Source: a virus. From it: DNA of 64,000 nt. A program made the translations under genes and the position numbers. Every line of letters begins with the position of its first letter. Within the stretch, counting starts at the first letter, position 1. Below are positions 20,246 to 28,150 of this stretch, piece by piece. Under the pieces are notes generated by a model, which did not search any database, was not told the origin of the DNA, and saw nothing but the letters and a program-made list of their open reading frames with translations. Where the stretch lies: positions 22,551 to 86,550 of the IMG/VR virus record IMGVR_UViG_3300024999_000068, one strand, 5' to 3'.

Positions 20246-20282
20246 AGAAGTTGCTTTGAGTGACTTCTTATTTATTTTTATT
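20246..20282 (+). terminator. Terminator before the endolysin gene
   Basis: AGAAGT (20246-20251) pairs with ACTTCT (20263-20268), followed by a T-rich tract. Confidence 0.5.
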
Positions 20283-20302
20283 TTGTTTAGGAAGGTGAAA
20301 GT

Positions 20303-21163
20303 ATGCCGATAAGTGTATTAAATAGTGGGCATGGTGATTCTGATACAGGAGCTATTGCAAACGGGTTAATTGAAAGAGATATTAACATGGTAGTTTCTAA
20401 AATAGCAAAAGAATTAATGGAGTTTAATGGGATTACAGTTCCACCTATTATTAGTGGATCTGATTTAAATGAAGTGATTCGTCAAGTAAATTTAATTAAA
20501 AATGCTAATCTTTGCCACAGTATCCATCATAATGCAGGTGGAGGAGATGGTTCCGAAACAATTCATTCTGTTTTTTATGGTCAGGGTACAGTTTTTGCAA
20601 AAATAATGGAAGAGGAATTTGATAAACTTGGTCAGAACAGACATGGATCGGGGGACTTAATAAAATTAAGTTCAGATGGTGTTCATGATTATTATGGATT
20701 TATTCGCAGTACCAATCCACCTGCAATTATTTCTGAATATGCTTTTATTGATAGTAGTGATTATAAATCTATTGACACTTACGAAAAACAACATGCTGAA
20801 GGTGAGGCGATTGCAAAAGCTCACTGTAGATTCTATGGTATTGAATTTAAGAGTCCTAAAAATACTTCAACTACTCAAACAAAAAATAATAATAAAGGAA
20901 GTGATAATAATATGTTAGACGTTGCAATTTTAAAATATTCTTCAGAAGATGAGTGGTCTGCAAAAGATATAGACGCTAAATTCGGTGGAGTAGCTAATTT
21001 TACTAGACAAGGAACAGATAAAAAAATCCCCTCTGCTTGCTTAAATTCAAAACTTCTAATTATTATTGGTGGATCAGATATTCCAACACATTCAAATCGC
21101 ATTTATCTTTCTGGAAACACAAAATATGACACGGCAATTTTAGTTGGGAAGTATTTAGGATAA
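20303..21163 (+). CDS. Endolysin: N-acetylmuramoyl-L-alanine amidase (Amidase_3) with wall-binding tail
   Basis: 286 residues, ATG after GGAAGGTG. Residues 1-185 fit zinc amidase family 3: the first histidine in LNSGHGDSD, glutamate in GLIERDINM, the second histidine in SIHHNAGG, and the catalytic glutamate in IISEYAFIDS. A Thr/Asn/Lys linker follows, then an ~83-residue C-terminal domain ending RIYLSGNTKYDTAILVGKYL, similar to clostridial cell-wall-binding repeats. It cuts the bond between muramic acid and the stem peptide at lysis. An in-frame second start at 20912 with its own ribosome site could give the wall-binding domain alone. Confidence 0.88.
   Translation: MPISVLNSGHGDSDTGAIANGLIERDINMVVSKIAKELMEFNGITVPPIISGSDLNEVIRQVNLIKNANLCHSIHHNAGGGDGSETIHSVFYGQGTVFAKIMEEEFDKLGQNRHGSGDLIKLSSDGVHDYYGFIRSTNPPAIISEYAFIDSSDYKSIDTYEKQHAEGEAIAKAHCRFYGIEFKSPKNTSTTQTKNNNKGSDNNMLDVAILKYSSEDEWSAKDIDAKFGGVANFTRQGTDKKIPSACLNSKLLIIIGGSDIPTHSNRIYLSGNTKYDTAILVGKYLG
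20894..20914 (+). promoter_or_regulatory. Internal ribosome site and start inside the endolysin gene
   Basis: AAAGGAAGTG (20894-20903) lies about ten bases before an in-frame ATG (20912) at the domain boundary. Translation from here would give an 83-residue wall-binding fragment, as reported for clostridial phage endolysins with secondary translation sites. Confidence 0.6.
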
Positions 21164-21183
21164 AGTAATTTTAAAAACCAAAA

Positions 21184-21214
21184 TTAGAGATACGAAATAA
21201 AATCGTATCTCTAA
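21184..21214 (+). terminator. Strong hairpin after the endolysin
   Basis: A perfect 12-bp stem (21184-21195 with 21203-21214) with a 7-base loop directly follows the endolysin stop. The following run is not T-rich, so it may act as an RNA stabiliser or a weak terminator. Confidence 0.5.
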
Positions 21215-21313
21215 TAATATGATTTAATTGATATTTTAAAAATTAAAATCAAATTATTATTTATTAAATTGTCTATGTATTCGCAAGCCCAGACTTACAT
21301 TCTGAGACTTGCT

Positions 21314-21345
21314 AGACTATACAAAATTGCCCTTTTGTGTAGTCT
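21314..21345 (+). terminator. Hairpin upstream of the first holin-like gene
   Basis: Two 13-base arms (21314-21326, 21333-21345) pair with one G-U, loop of six. It lies in the 218-base gap between endolysin and the lysis membrane genes. No promoter matching consensus was seen in the gap. Confidence 0.4.
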
Positions 21346-21381
21346 TGACGTAACTATATCATAGAAAGGGGCAGAAGTCAA

Positions 21382-21759
21382 ATGGATAATATAATTATGG
21401 AAGAGGTGTTAAATGTGGATGAGAATGATTTTAAAGAGGTTAAAGAGGTGTTGGATAGTCATGGTTGCAGAATTGGTAAACTTGAAATCGATAGTGAAGT
21501 TATGAAAGAACGCTGGGGAAACATAACTTCTCAATTAACAAGAATTGAAAATAGTTCATTGACTGGTAATAATGCCTTGTTAGCAAGCAATAATGCTGTT
21601 TTATCAACTTTAAACAAAGTAATAGAAGGGAAAGCAACTCAATCAACAAATAACAAAGATATAATTATTAAAATAGTAACTATAGGTGGTTCAATTATTA
21701 CTTTATTTATTTTGGGATATTTTGCTTTAAAAGGTGTAGATGTAAGTATTATTAAATAA
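21382..21759 (+). CDS. XhlA-like lysis protein: coiled coil with C-terminal membrane helix
   Basis: 125 residues, ATG after AAAGGGGC. Acidic/coiled-coil N-terminal two thirds, then one C-terminal membrane helix (about residues 92-115, IKIVTIGGSIITLFILGYFA). This layout matches XhlA/hemolysin-type proteins that accompany holins in Gram-positive phages. It directly precedes a holin-like gene, 27 bases away, so joint translation is likely. Role inferred from topology and position. Confidence 0.65.
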   Translation: MDNIIMEEVLNVDENDFKEVKEVLDSHGCRIGKLEIDSEVMKERWGNITSQLTRIENSSLTGNNALLASNNAVLSTLNKVIEGKATQSTNNKDIIIKIVTIGGSIITLFILGYFALKGVDVSIIK

Positions 21760-21785
21760 AAATAAAAATAAGGAAGTGTATTTAT

Positions 21786-22139
21786 ATGGATTACAGTATT
21801 TTTAACCTTGGATTATCTCTTTTAATTTTAGCCACAATTAACATCGTCTTAGGAAGTGTCTCAGGTATTTTTAACCAACAATTTGATAAAACAAAATTCC
21901 TAAAAGGGATTGTAAAAGCATTAATTGTCGTTTTATCATTCGTAGCAGTAATATATGTTGGCTCATTGAACCCAAATATTTTGATGGTAAACGTTGATGG
22001 AAATCAAGTAAATTTATCTAATGCAACATATTTGCTTATGATGTCAGGGTATTTATATTATGGCAAAAATGTTTTGATTAAATTGTCAAGTTTTGTAAGT
22101 GGAAAATATAAAATAGACGAAACCAAAGAGGTGGAATAA
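21786..22139 (+). CDS. Holin-like membrane protein
   Basis: 117 residues, ATG after AAGGAAGTG. Hydrophobic segments near residues 5-30, 45-65 and 80-97, with a charged C-terminus (KYKIDETKEVE), fit a phage holin of the class with two to three membrane helices. It would form membrane lesions that release or activate the amidase. Position after endolysin and XhlA-like gene supports the lysis cassette reading. Exact holin family not certain. Confidence 0.7.
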   Translation: MDYSIFNLGLSLLILATINIVLGSVSGIFNQQFDKTKFLKGIVKALIVVLSFVAVIYVGSLNPNILMVNVDGNQVNLSNATYLLMMSGYLYYGKNVLIKLSSFVSGKYKIDETKEVE

Positions 22140-22144
22140 TAATT

Positions 22145-22261
22145 ATGACAACTATAAAATCGGCATTAGAAAAATTAAACAAATCATACACGAATATTTG
22201 CATTACAATTTATTTTGGGTACAGGAGTATTTTACTAAAACTAAATTTGATTGAAATGTAA
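22145..22261 (+). CDS. Small hypothetical ORF (38 residues)
   Basis: ATG 22145 is preceded by GAGGTGG that overlaps the end of the holin gene. The product starts MTTIKSALEKLNKSYT. It may be a real peptide or the remnant of a longer gene truncated by the following non-coding element. No family recognised. Confidence 0.35.
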   Translation: MTTIKSALEKLNKSYTNICITIYFGYRSILLKLNLIEM

Positions 22262-22303
22262 AATATTACTATCGACCAACAAATAACTCAAAATAAAACC
22301 TTT

Positions 22304-22443
22304 CTAAGTCTCTAAAAAACATAGGTCCTAACAATCTATCACAAAACAAATTTAAACTCAACCTATCATCATTTCTGTACATATCATAATATTACACAAC
22401 CTGAAACCATTGCTATGAGCGTGTTTCAGAGAGTGAAAATATC
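22304..22443. repeat. Copy A of a two-copy intergenic element
   Basis: About 135 bases resembling 46370-46505. Shared blocks in the same order are CTAAG, TCTC, CCTAACAATCT, AAAACAAATT, ACTCAA, TATCAT, CTGT and GTTTCAG. Here CTGAAAC (22401-22407) pairs with GTTTCAG (22423-22429). The rest of the gap 22262-22664 holds two hairpins and no gene that I can see. Confidence 0.6.
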
Positions 22444-22461
22444 ATAAAAATTCCAAAGTTT

Positions 22462-22495
22462 AAGAAGTCATCTTAATGGTGACTTCTTTTTGCTT
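22462..22495 (+). terminator. Rho-independent terminator after element A
   Basis: AAGAAGTCATC (22462-22472) pairs with GGTGACTTCTT (22478-22488), followed by TTTTTG. It ends the lysis transcript. Confidence 0.75.
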
Positions 22496-22587
22496 TTATA
22501 ATATTAAATATAAATCCCAGAAAAGGGCCAATTTAATGGATATTTTGTGATTTTTAGGTTTTGAAAATCAAGATATAGGCTGGTTGT

Positions 22588-22618
22588 AGAGGTTGTCATT
22601 TATTGGCAATCTCTATTT
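22588..22618 (+). terminator. Second hairpin before the accessory region
   Basis: AGAGGTTGTC (22588-22597) pairs with GGCAATCTCT (22605-22614), two G-U pairs, followed by ATTTATT. A weaker backup terminator or leader hairpin. Confidence 0.45.
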
Positions 22619-22664
22619 ATTATGTTAAAAAGTAAAAATATTAAATAAAGGAGATATGAATTAT

Positions 22665-22850
22665 ATGATTACTAAGGAAAAGGAATTTGTTTATATTTAT
22701 AATCAATTTCAATCACAATTCTACTTTTCTAAAGGAATCTTGCCTATCAAAGTTGGAACTGGTAGTAAAGGTGATCCATATACAATGTTTAAAAATAATG
22801 AAGATATAAAATTAGCTTTTACTGAGTGGTGTACTCGTCGTAAGAAATAA
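22665..22850 (+). CDS. Small unknown protein (61 residues)
   Basis: An AAAGGAG site favours ATG 22665 over ATG 22656, which is too close. The product is basic at the end (FTEWCTRRKK) and contains a FYFSKGILPIKVGTGSKGD segment. No family recognised. It leads into the primase gene and could be co-transcribed with it. Confidence 0.6.
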   Translation: MITKEKEFVYIYNQFQSQFYFSKGILPIKVGTGSKGDPYTMFKNNEDIKLAFTEWCTRRKK

Positions 22851-22897
22851 TAATTCTTACATGATATGAAGAGATATGAAAGGAATAGTGAATTTAT

Positions 22898-24445
22898 GTG
22901 GAAGAGGCATCAACAAAGAAAAGTAAAGTCTATGTCAAAGATGGTATTGAAATTGCAAAAAAGATGGGACAACTTTATGTTACATATAGAAAGAAATTTA
23001 TTGAACAATATCAAGACAAAGAAAACAATGATATTAAATGTGCAGAGCGTAAATTTGCATTAAATGATTCTATGATATTAAAACATTTAACTCAAGAAAA
23101 AACGATTGGAGTATTTTCAGGAAGTATAATAACTTCATTCATGTGTTTTGATGTAGATATTAAAGATGATAAATTATGTGAGTGGGCAGTTTATAAAATA
23201 GTTAATGCTTTGCAAGATTTGGGAATAGCAGGTAAATATATTCATATTAGTATAAGTGGTTCAAAGGGATATCATATCGAAATTTTCTTTGACGAACCAG
23301 TTTATCTCAATAATATAGAAACATTATATTTAATGGTTCTTAATGAAACAGATTTACTAAATATTGATTATGGAGAAATAGAACTTAGACCATGCAAAAC
23401 AAAGACTAATAAGGTATTAGGAGTTAAATTACCTTTAGGCAAAAATCTTAAAACTAATAACACTTGTTGGTTTTGTGACTATGGTAAAGGGTTATTGCCT
23501 ATTAAGAAGTATGATTATGTTTTATCAATTGAATCAATGCCAAAAGAAATATTATTGGATATTTTAGAAAAAGAAGATGATATTACAGTAACTCCCGAAC
23601 AACAAGACAAAATTGAAGCAATTACAGAAAAACACAAACCATTATCAGAATACAAAAATAATGTTGATGAGAAATACACAGTAGAACAAATAGAAAATAT
23701 AATAACTAATGGGTTACAAATTAAAGGATCGAGGCATAATGCTTTATTCAATATTATTAAGTATTATAAACACTTAGGAGTGTCCCAAGAAGATAACAAA
23801 GAATGGGTTACTGAATGGATGCATCAACAAGATAAAACAACTTACACAACAAAATGGGAAACTGTATTATTAGATATTGAGGAAATTCTTGAATATGTCT
23901 ATACAAACAATTGTAGTTTTGTAATTAAGAATTTAAACATTGATGTTAGTATGGAAGAAATAATGGAGATTATTAAAATTAAAGGTAAGAATAATCAATT
24001 AACATTATACTCATTGCTTGTCCATAGTAAAAGATATTCTGTAAAGAGTGGGCAATTTTATATGTCTTATAATCAAATGATGGAAGTTACAGGATTAACA
24101 AAAATGACATTAATTAAAATAATACATCAGTTAGAGGATTTAAAATTGATCGTAGTTACAAGAGGAGGTAAAGCGAAATATAATACCAAATTAAATAAAC
24201 CAATCACAGATACTAATAGATATATTATAAACCTATTGGGTATAAAAACAGAAATTGAGAATGAAGTAAGTATTGCTGAATTAAAATCATTTAAAGTATG
24301 CGATAAGAATTGTGTAGGATGTTTTAATGCTTGTTTGTTTAATATGTATTCTAAGAAAGATTTAAAGGTAATATTAAGTGAAAGAAATTATAGTGAAGTA
24401 ATAAAGTATAAGGATTATTGTACTAATATTATGGTTAATGTTTAA
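22898..24445 (+). CDS. Archaeo-eukaryotic-type primase (AEP) with C-terminal winged helix
   Basis: 515 residues, GTG start. Motif I is FMCFDVDIKDD (D85, D87), motif II ISISGSKGYHIEIFF (S/H), then ELRPCKTKTNKVLGVKLPLG. These are the catalytic features of PriS/AEP primases, of the kind seen in mobile elements and TOTE conflict systems. A cysteine pair (NTCWFC) and a late CDKNCVGCFNAC cluster may bind zinc. Residues ~345-420 (LTLYSLLVHSKRYS...GLTKMTLIKIIHQLEDLKLI) form a winged helix. Likely role: primer synthesis or plasmid-mode replication. A DnaG-type primase is also present at 61858-62943, so the genome has two unrelated primases. Confidence 0.8.
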   Translation: MEEASTKKSKVYVKDGIEIAKKMGQLYVTYRKKFIEQYQDKENNDIKCAERKFALNDSMILKHLTQEKTIGVFSGSIITSFMCFDVDIKDDKLCEWAVYKIVNALQDLGIAGKYIHISISGSKGYHIEIFFDEPVYLNNIETLYLMVLNETDLLNIDYGEIELRPCKTKTNKVLGVKLPLGKNLKTNNTCWFCDYGKGLLPIKKYDYVLSIESMPKEILLDILEKEDDITVTPEQQDKIEAITEKHKPLSEYKNNVDEKYTVEQIENIITNGLQIKGSRHNALFNIIKYYKHLGVSQEDNKEWVTEWMHQQDKTTYTTKWETVLLDIEEILEYVYTNNCSFVIKNLNIDVSMEEIMEIIKIKGKNNQLTLYSLLVHSKRYSVKSGQFYMSYNQMMEVTGLTKMTLIKIIHQLEDLKLIVVTRGGKAKYNTKLNKPITDTNRYIINLLGIKTEIENEVSIAELKSFKVCDKNCVGCFNACLFNMYSKKDLKVILSERNYSEVIKYKDYCTNIMVNV

Positions 24446-24606
24446 TATAAGGTAATAAATACTAGTATTTAATCTATATCATTATAATAGTTAATCAATA
24501 GTAATAGTAAAGGTAGTAGTGAGGGACTAGGGTAACGAGGTTACGAAGAACCCAACGTGGGTTTTATATAATAACCTATTGGGTATAATATCGTCGGTTT
24601 TTTCGG

Positions 24607-24630
24607 AGGGGGTTTGCCCCCTTATTTTTA
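24607..24630 (+). terminator. Rho-independent terminator after the AEP gene
   Basis: AGGGGG (24607-24612) pairs with CCCCCT (24617-24622), then TATTTTT. Upstream (24520-24580) smaller hairpins such as AACCCA/TGGGTT and GTAAC/GTTAC crowd the 220-base gap. Confidence 0.8.
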
Positions 24631-24671
24631 TTCCATAAATTAATTAAAGATATGAGGAGATGTGATTAATA

Positions 24672-25235
24672 ATGATAAAGCAAATGGGGATTTATAAGAT
24701 AGAAAATAAAGTTAATAAAATGATTTATATTGGGAGTACAACTAATTTTGATAATAGAAAAAGGAAGCATATAGATGATTTAAAGAATGGCGCACATTGT
24801 AATTTTAAACTACAAAATGACTATGATAAATATGGCGAGAATAATTTCAATTTCTTCTTTTTCAATATGGTAGAAAATAGAGATTCTTTAGAAAGAGAAG
24901 AAGAGGATGAAATTAATGCTTACTTAAAAATAATGGGAAGAGAATATATTTACAATATAAACTTAACTCCTAGTATAGATTTTAAAGATATAGATAGAAA
25001 AGAATTTAATTATCAGATGGTTAAGGATAATTCATGTAAATATTGTGATGATGTTTCAGGAGATGTTCTTGTTTCAAATGAAAATAATATAATTAGAGAA
25101 GATGAAGAATATTGGGTTTATATTCAAGATAATTTAATGATATTGTTGGAAGCAGACGATGGTGGTTCAAGTTATCTTGGGGATAAAGTAATTAATTATT
25201 GTCCAATGTGTGGAAGAAAATTATATAGTAAGTAA
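24672..25235 (+). CDS. GIY-YIG endonuclease fused to a zinc ribbon
   Basis: 187 residues, ATG after GAGGAGATG. The N-terminus is a GIY-YIG nuclease (GIYKIENKVNKMIYIGSTTN, then FDNRKRKHIDDL, KYGENNF). The C-terminal ~80 residues are a separate module: CKYCDD, a beta-rich stretch, then CPMCGRKL, a two-knuckle zinc ribbon of the kind found as a free small phage protein. Such nucleases usually spread as homing genes; the zinc ribbon could aid DNA binding, or the gene may have fused to a neighbouring small gene. A terminator lies just upstream. Confidence 0.8.
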   Translation: MIKQMGIYKIENKVNKMIYIGSTTNFDNRKRKHIDDLKNGAHCNFKLQNDYDKYGENNFNFFFFNMVENRDSLEREEEDEINAYLKIMGREYIYNINLTPSIDFKDIDRKEFNYQMVKDNSCKYCDDVSGDVLVSNENNIIREDEEYWVYIQDNLMILLEADDGGSSYLGDKVINYCPMCGRKLYSK

Positions 25236-25355
25236 GTTCTATGCAAACCAATAAATAAAATTCCACATGACATAAATCTATAAATAATGTTACAATATAT
25301 TTGTAAGTGATTAAGTAATTCACTTTCAACCTCACTTACACTCTCTTTCATCCTA

Positions 25356-25397
25356 AGAGGTAATCTTTTTGTAATGAAAGGATTATCTCTATTTTTC
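25356..25397 (+). terminator. Terminator in the gap before 25472
   Basis: AGAGGTAATC (25356-25365) pairs with GATTATCTCT (25381-25390), followed by ATTTTT. It isolates the next promoter-driven gene. Confidence 0.65.
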
Positions 25398-25409
25398 CAA
25401 CTTTTCCTT

Positions 25410-25438
25410 TTGACTTTGTATGACTTGTACACTATAAT
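25410..25438 (+). promoter_or_regulatory. Sigma-A-type promoter
   Basis: TTGACT (25410-25415), 17-bp spacer, TATAAT (25433-25438), 33 bases before the ATG at 25472. Confidence 0.85.
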
Positions 25439-25471
25439 TATCTAATAAACCAATTAGGAGAGATTATTATA

Positions 25472-25981
25472 ATGGAAAAGATTAAAAATGAATTCTTCTA
25501 TACAGAAGATATGTATAAAGAGTATTGTAAACTTAAATCTAATATAGCGAGTGATGGAAATGGAGTTAAGCATCACTGGATATTATCAAGATGTTCTTTA
25601 AATAAATGGATTAAAAAGAATAAAATATCTGAACATATGCTATTGAGAATGAAAATGCGAATAAAACAAGAACGTGAAGTAAAATTAGAAAAAGTTACTG
25701 AAACCAATACTAAAGAAGACGATGCTGAAATTTATGAATTTGCATTAGAAATCTTTAATATGAAAGTTAATTCTACTATTGATTGGGAATATGGAAAAGT
25801 AGATTCAGATATATTAATGGGAATAAAGAAATTATGGATGTTTGATTGCTTATTGATTATGTCTGCGTCATATGGTGGAGGTTTTGATAGTATTTTATGG
25901 ATAAATAGAGATACCAAACCTAGAGATATTTATAAGTGGTTGATGGACACTTATATAGAACCTGTAATAAATCCAACATAA
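25472..25981 (+). CDS. Unknown protein with its own promoter (169 residues)
   Basis: ATG after AGGAG, behind a near-consensus promoter. N-terminal half is basic and helical (KHHWILSRCSLNKWIKKNKIS looks like a helix-turn-helix-like stretch), the middle is acidic, the C-terminus is aromatic. No family recognised. Together with the next genes it forms a run of small promoter-led units that looks like an early-expressed, host-directed region (inference). Confidence 0.7.
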   Translation: MEKIKNEFFYTEDMYKEYCKLKSNIASDGNGVKHHWILSRCSLNKWIKKNKISEHMLLRMKMRIKQEREVKLEKVTETNTKEDDAEIYEFALEIFNMKVNSTIDWEYGKVDSDILMGIKKLWMFDCLLIMSASYGGGFDSILWINRDTKPRDIYKWLMDTYIEPVINPT

Positions 25982-26002
25982 TTACCTTCTATCTATTACC
26001 TT

Positions 26003-26031
26003 TTGACAATCATATACTCTTCCTCTATAAT
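26003..26031 (+). promoter_or_regulatory. Consensus sigma-A promoter
   Basis: TTGACA (26003-26008), 17-bp spacer, TATAAT (26026-26031): both hexamers perfect. The ATG of the next gene is 24 bases downstream, after AGGAGAG. Confidence 0.9.
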
Positions 26032-26054
26032 TAGTATAATAGGAGAGTGATTAA

Positions 26055-26726
26055 ATGATTATTTTGGATGATAATAAAGTACAATTTACCGTACAAAGAC
26101 AAAAACACATTATTGGAGGTAAACTATTTCCTGTTTCATCAAAAAGTAAACTCCAAGTATTTAACTCTGAATATACAGAAGAATTAGATAAAACTGATCC
26201 TAATATTCTTAGATTTACTAAACTTGTAAATCAATGTAAATTTGAAATGGGAGATGCTTATACAAGTTCTGATATTATTCTTCAAATTGCAGATGCGATA
26301 AATTTAGAAGCAAAATTCTTTTCTGGTTGGTTGATTTATCCTTTTAGCAACACATTCCCTACTCATCATGCTTGGACAGTAATTAATGGGAGTAGAGTTG
26401 TAGATGCGATGCAATTCCCTGAAGAAATTGATATTATGATGAAAACTGATATGACTGATCCTGATTTCAAGAGGAAACTTGCTGTTAAAATTGCTGAAAT
26501 ACGGAAGAAAGAAAAACCTCTTTCTGAATCATGTTTCTTCGGTAAAATTAATTATGATTGGGTTTATTATGTTGGGAGTCCTGATACTTCAGAAAATGCA
26601 AAAAGGATATTTAGAGAATTAATTTCAAAATATCCTAATCATCCTTCTTATATTCGTAAAGGGGTAAGAGAGTCAAATGGCAGAACTGAATTACAAAATT
26701 TAATTAATAAGGAAATGGGAGAGTGA
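26055..26726 (+). CDS. Unknown protein with a transglutaminase-like His-Asp pattern
   Basis: 223 residues under a perfect promoter. The central part (INLEAKFFSGWLIYPF, then FPTHHAWTVINGSRVVDAM) resembles the HAW...VVD half of transglutaminase/NlpC-like folds, but no catalytic cysteine sits at the expected place upstream (DAYTSSD instead), so activity is doubtful. C-terminus has charged helices. No firm family. It overlaps no neighbour and is followed at once by the next gene, so the two are probably one transcript. Confidence 0.7.
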   Translation: MIILDDNKVQFTVQRQKHIIGGKLFPVSSKSKLQVFNSEYTEELDKTDPNILRFTKLVNQCKFEMGDAYTSSDIILQIADAINLEAKFFSGWLIYPFSNTFPTHHAWTVINGSRVVDAMQFPEEIDIMMKTDMTDPDFKRKLAVKIAEIRKKEKPLSESCFFGKINYDWVYYVGSPDTSENAKRIFRELISKYPNHPSYIRKGVRESNGRTELQNLINKEMGE

Positions 26727-26732
26727 GGAAAT

Positions 26733-27203
26733 ATGAACTCTGAAGAACTATGTGAAGAATGCATTGATAAAGAGGATTTAACTATCAAAGTAAACGAGCT
26801 TTCTAAATTGATATATGATGAAACAGTTCAAGTAGTATTTGATTTCGGATATTTACAAATAGAAGATGGAATTGGTGAATGTGAAATCTGTTTATCGGAA
26901 CTATATAGAGATAAATTATATATCCGTATAAAAAGATATGAAGAAGAAACTATGCAACCTTCTTATAAAAACTCTACTATTGAAATTAAAAGTAATCAAA
27001 TTAGTGATATTGATATTCACTCTGAAGAATTTAAAGATGGTTTCAAATGCATAGCAACTATCTATTTAATAAACCCAGATCACGATGTGACATTTTACTT
27101 AGTAGGAGATACTATAAAAGATCAGGAAAAACGTCCCAATAAATTTTATGAGATGTATAAAGAAGATATTATAGAATTTCATAACTCTAAAAATGAGTCG
27201 TAA
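26733..27203 (+). CDS. Unknown acidic protein (156 residues)
   Basis: ATG six bases after the previous stop, with GGAGAGTGAGG as ribosome site. Begins MNSEELCEECIDKEDL (a CxxC near the start) and is strongly acidic, mixed strand and helix. No family recognised. Acidic small early proteins often bind host enzymes or mimic DNA, but nothing here proves that. A short GGGAA/TTCCC hairpin follows at 27221-27245. Confidence 0.65.
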   Translation: MNSEELCEECIDKEDLTIKVNELSKLIYDETVQVVFDFGYLQIEDGIGECEICLSELYRDKLYIRIKRYEEETMQPSYKNSTIEIKSNQISDIDIHSEEFKDGFKCIATIYLINPDHDVTFYLVGDTIKDQEKRPNKFYEMYKEDIIEFHNSKNES

Positions 27204-27280
27204 TGTAGTAATAAGAAGGTGGGGAAGTAACTTTCCCTTTCTCTCTTTTCCTCCATGTAAATATAAAAATAAAATTATAC

Positions 27281-27309
27281 TTGACAATATAAATTGCTAG
27301 TGGTATAGT
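27281..27309 (+). promoter_or_regulatory. Sigma-A-type promoter
   Basis: TTGACA (27281-27286), 17-bp spacer, TATAGT (27304-27309). It drives a leader of about 190 bases before the ATG at 27502. Confidence 0.85.
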
Positions 27310-27340
27310 TAGGACAAGAGAAAGCGAGGTGAGGAAATAT

Positions 27341-27361
27341 ATGATTGTAACCGATACATAA
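27341..27361 (+). other. Six-codon leader ORF
   Basis: ATG 27341 follows GAGGTGAGG and encodes MIVTDT before a stop. Right after a promoter, with a strong ribosome site and a 140-base untranslated gap behind it, it may be a leader peptide. The following bases repeat GATACATAA and ACTACAAACTAC. Confidence 0.4.
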
Positions 27362-27501
27362 CTGATACATAAACTACAAACTACAAAATTCACAAGTGTC
27401 TATAAAGACAAAAATAAAAGTATTACGTTATTAACTCCTTACCTACCAAGGATTAATATAAATAGGGTTGTGACCTACACTAAATTAGAAAGGGGCAAAT
27501 T

Positions 27502-28062
27502 ATGTCTAAAAATATTAATATTGAAACTCAAGTTCAACTCGATGAAAAAAGTCACACTATTCTCAATGAGAAATTAAAAACCTTCAATTTAGACAGTGAT
27601 ATGAATTATGCCGTAGCAGTTCTGAAAATATTTATTACAAATTCAGAATCAAAGAAATATAATAAGTTAGCTGTTAACGTTGTGCCTAAAGTACAATTTG
27701 TTGTACCATTTGTTTCAAAAATATTAGCAACTGAATATATGAAGGAATTGTCTCAGAAAAACAAATTAATGATGTTTCTTCATGTTGAAAAAGGCAATAT
27801 TGTTGTAAAAGATGAAGATATTGATTTAGCTATTAATAATTTATTAAATACATCAACAAGTCCAGAAATAGAATATGAAGAAATATCTAGATTAAGTTTA
27901 TTCAATCTTATTGCCTATAATTGGATGAATTTTTCAGAACAAGAAAAAGATGAATATGCTTATAAGTTGGGAGGATTGAACGGGCATTATCATATACGAG
28001 CATTACTTGATAAGTGGGAGTTTAGTCCTGAGTTTGAGAAAGAAGTAGTAAACTATATATAA
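27502..28062 (+). CDS. Unknown protein (186 residues)
   Basis: ATG after AAAGGGGC. Soluble, with a hydrophobic middle (LAVNVVPKVQFVVPFVSKILA) and a C-terminal part rich in Trp and Glu. No motif known to me. The promoter and leader at 27281-27501 serve this gene, and the next gene follows after 88 bases that contain a weak TACTG/CAGTA hairpin. Confidence 0.65.
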   Translation: MSKNINIETQVQLDEKSHTILNEKLKTFNLDSDMNYAVAVLKIFITNSESKKYNKLAVNVVPKVQFVVPFVSKILATEYMKELSQKNKLMMFLHVEKGNIVVKDEDIDLAINNLLNTSTSPEIEYEEISRLSLFNLIAYNWMNFSEQEKDEYAYKLGGLNGHYHIRALLDKWEFSPEFEKEVVNYI

Positions 28063-28150
28063 AATTTATTAAATATGGTTAGCAATATCTACTGTGGTGG
28101 GCAGTAGATAATATATAAGATTAAATAAATATTAGAAAGAGGTTGTAAAA

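Noticed and set aside
21281-21310. Reverse-strand match of about 12 bases to the intron P7/P9 region (TCTGGGCTTGC)
   Set aside because: Matches of this length are expected by chance many times in 64 kb, and no other intron helices are present.
22866-23063. 65-codon frame with an ATG and nearby AAAGGA at the primase start
   Set aside because: It overlaps the primase in another frame; the conserved AEP motifs belong to the GTG-22898 frame.
26055-26726. Active transglutaminase or NlpC/P60 peptidase
   Set aside because: The His and Asp context is present but no catalytic Cys precedes it; kept as unknown.
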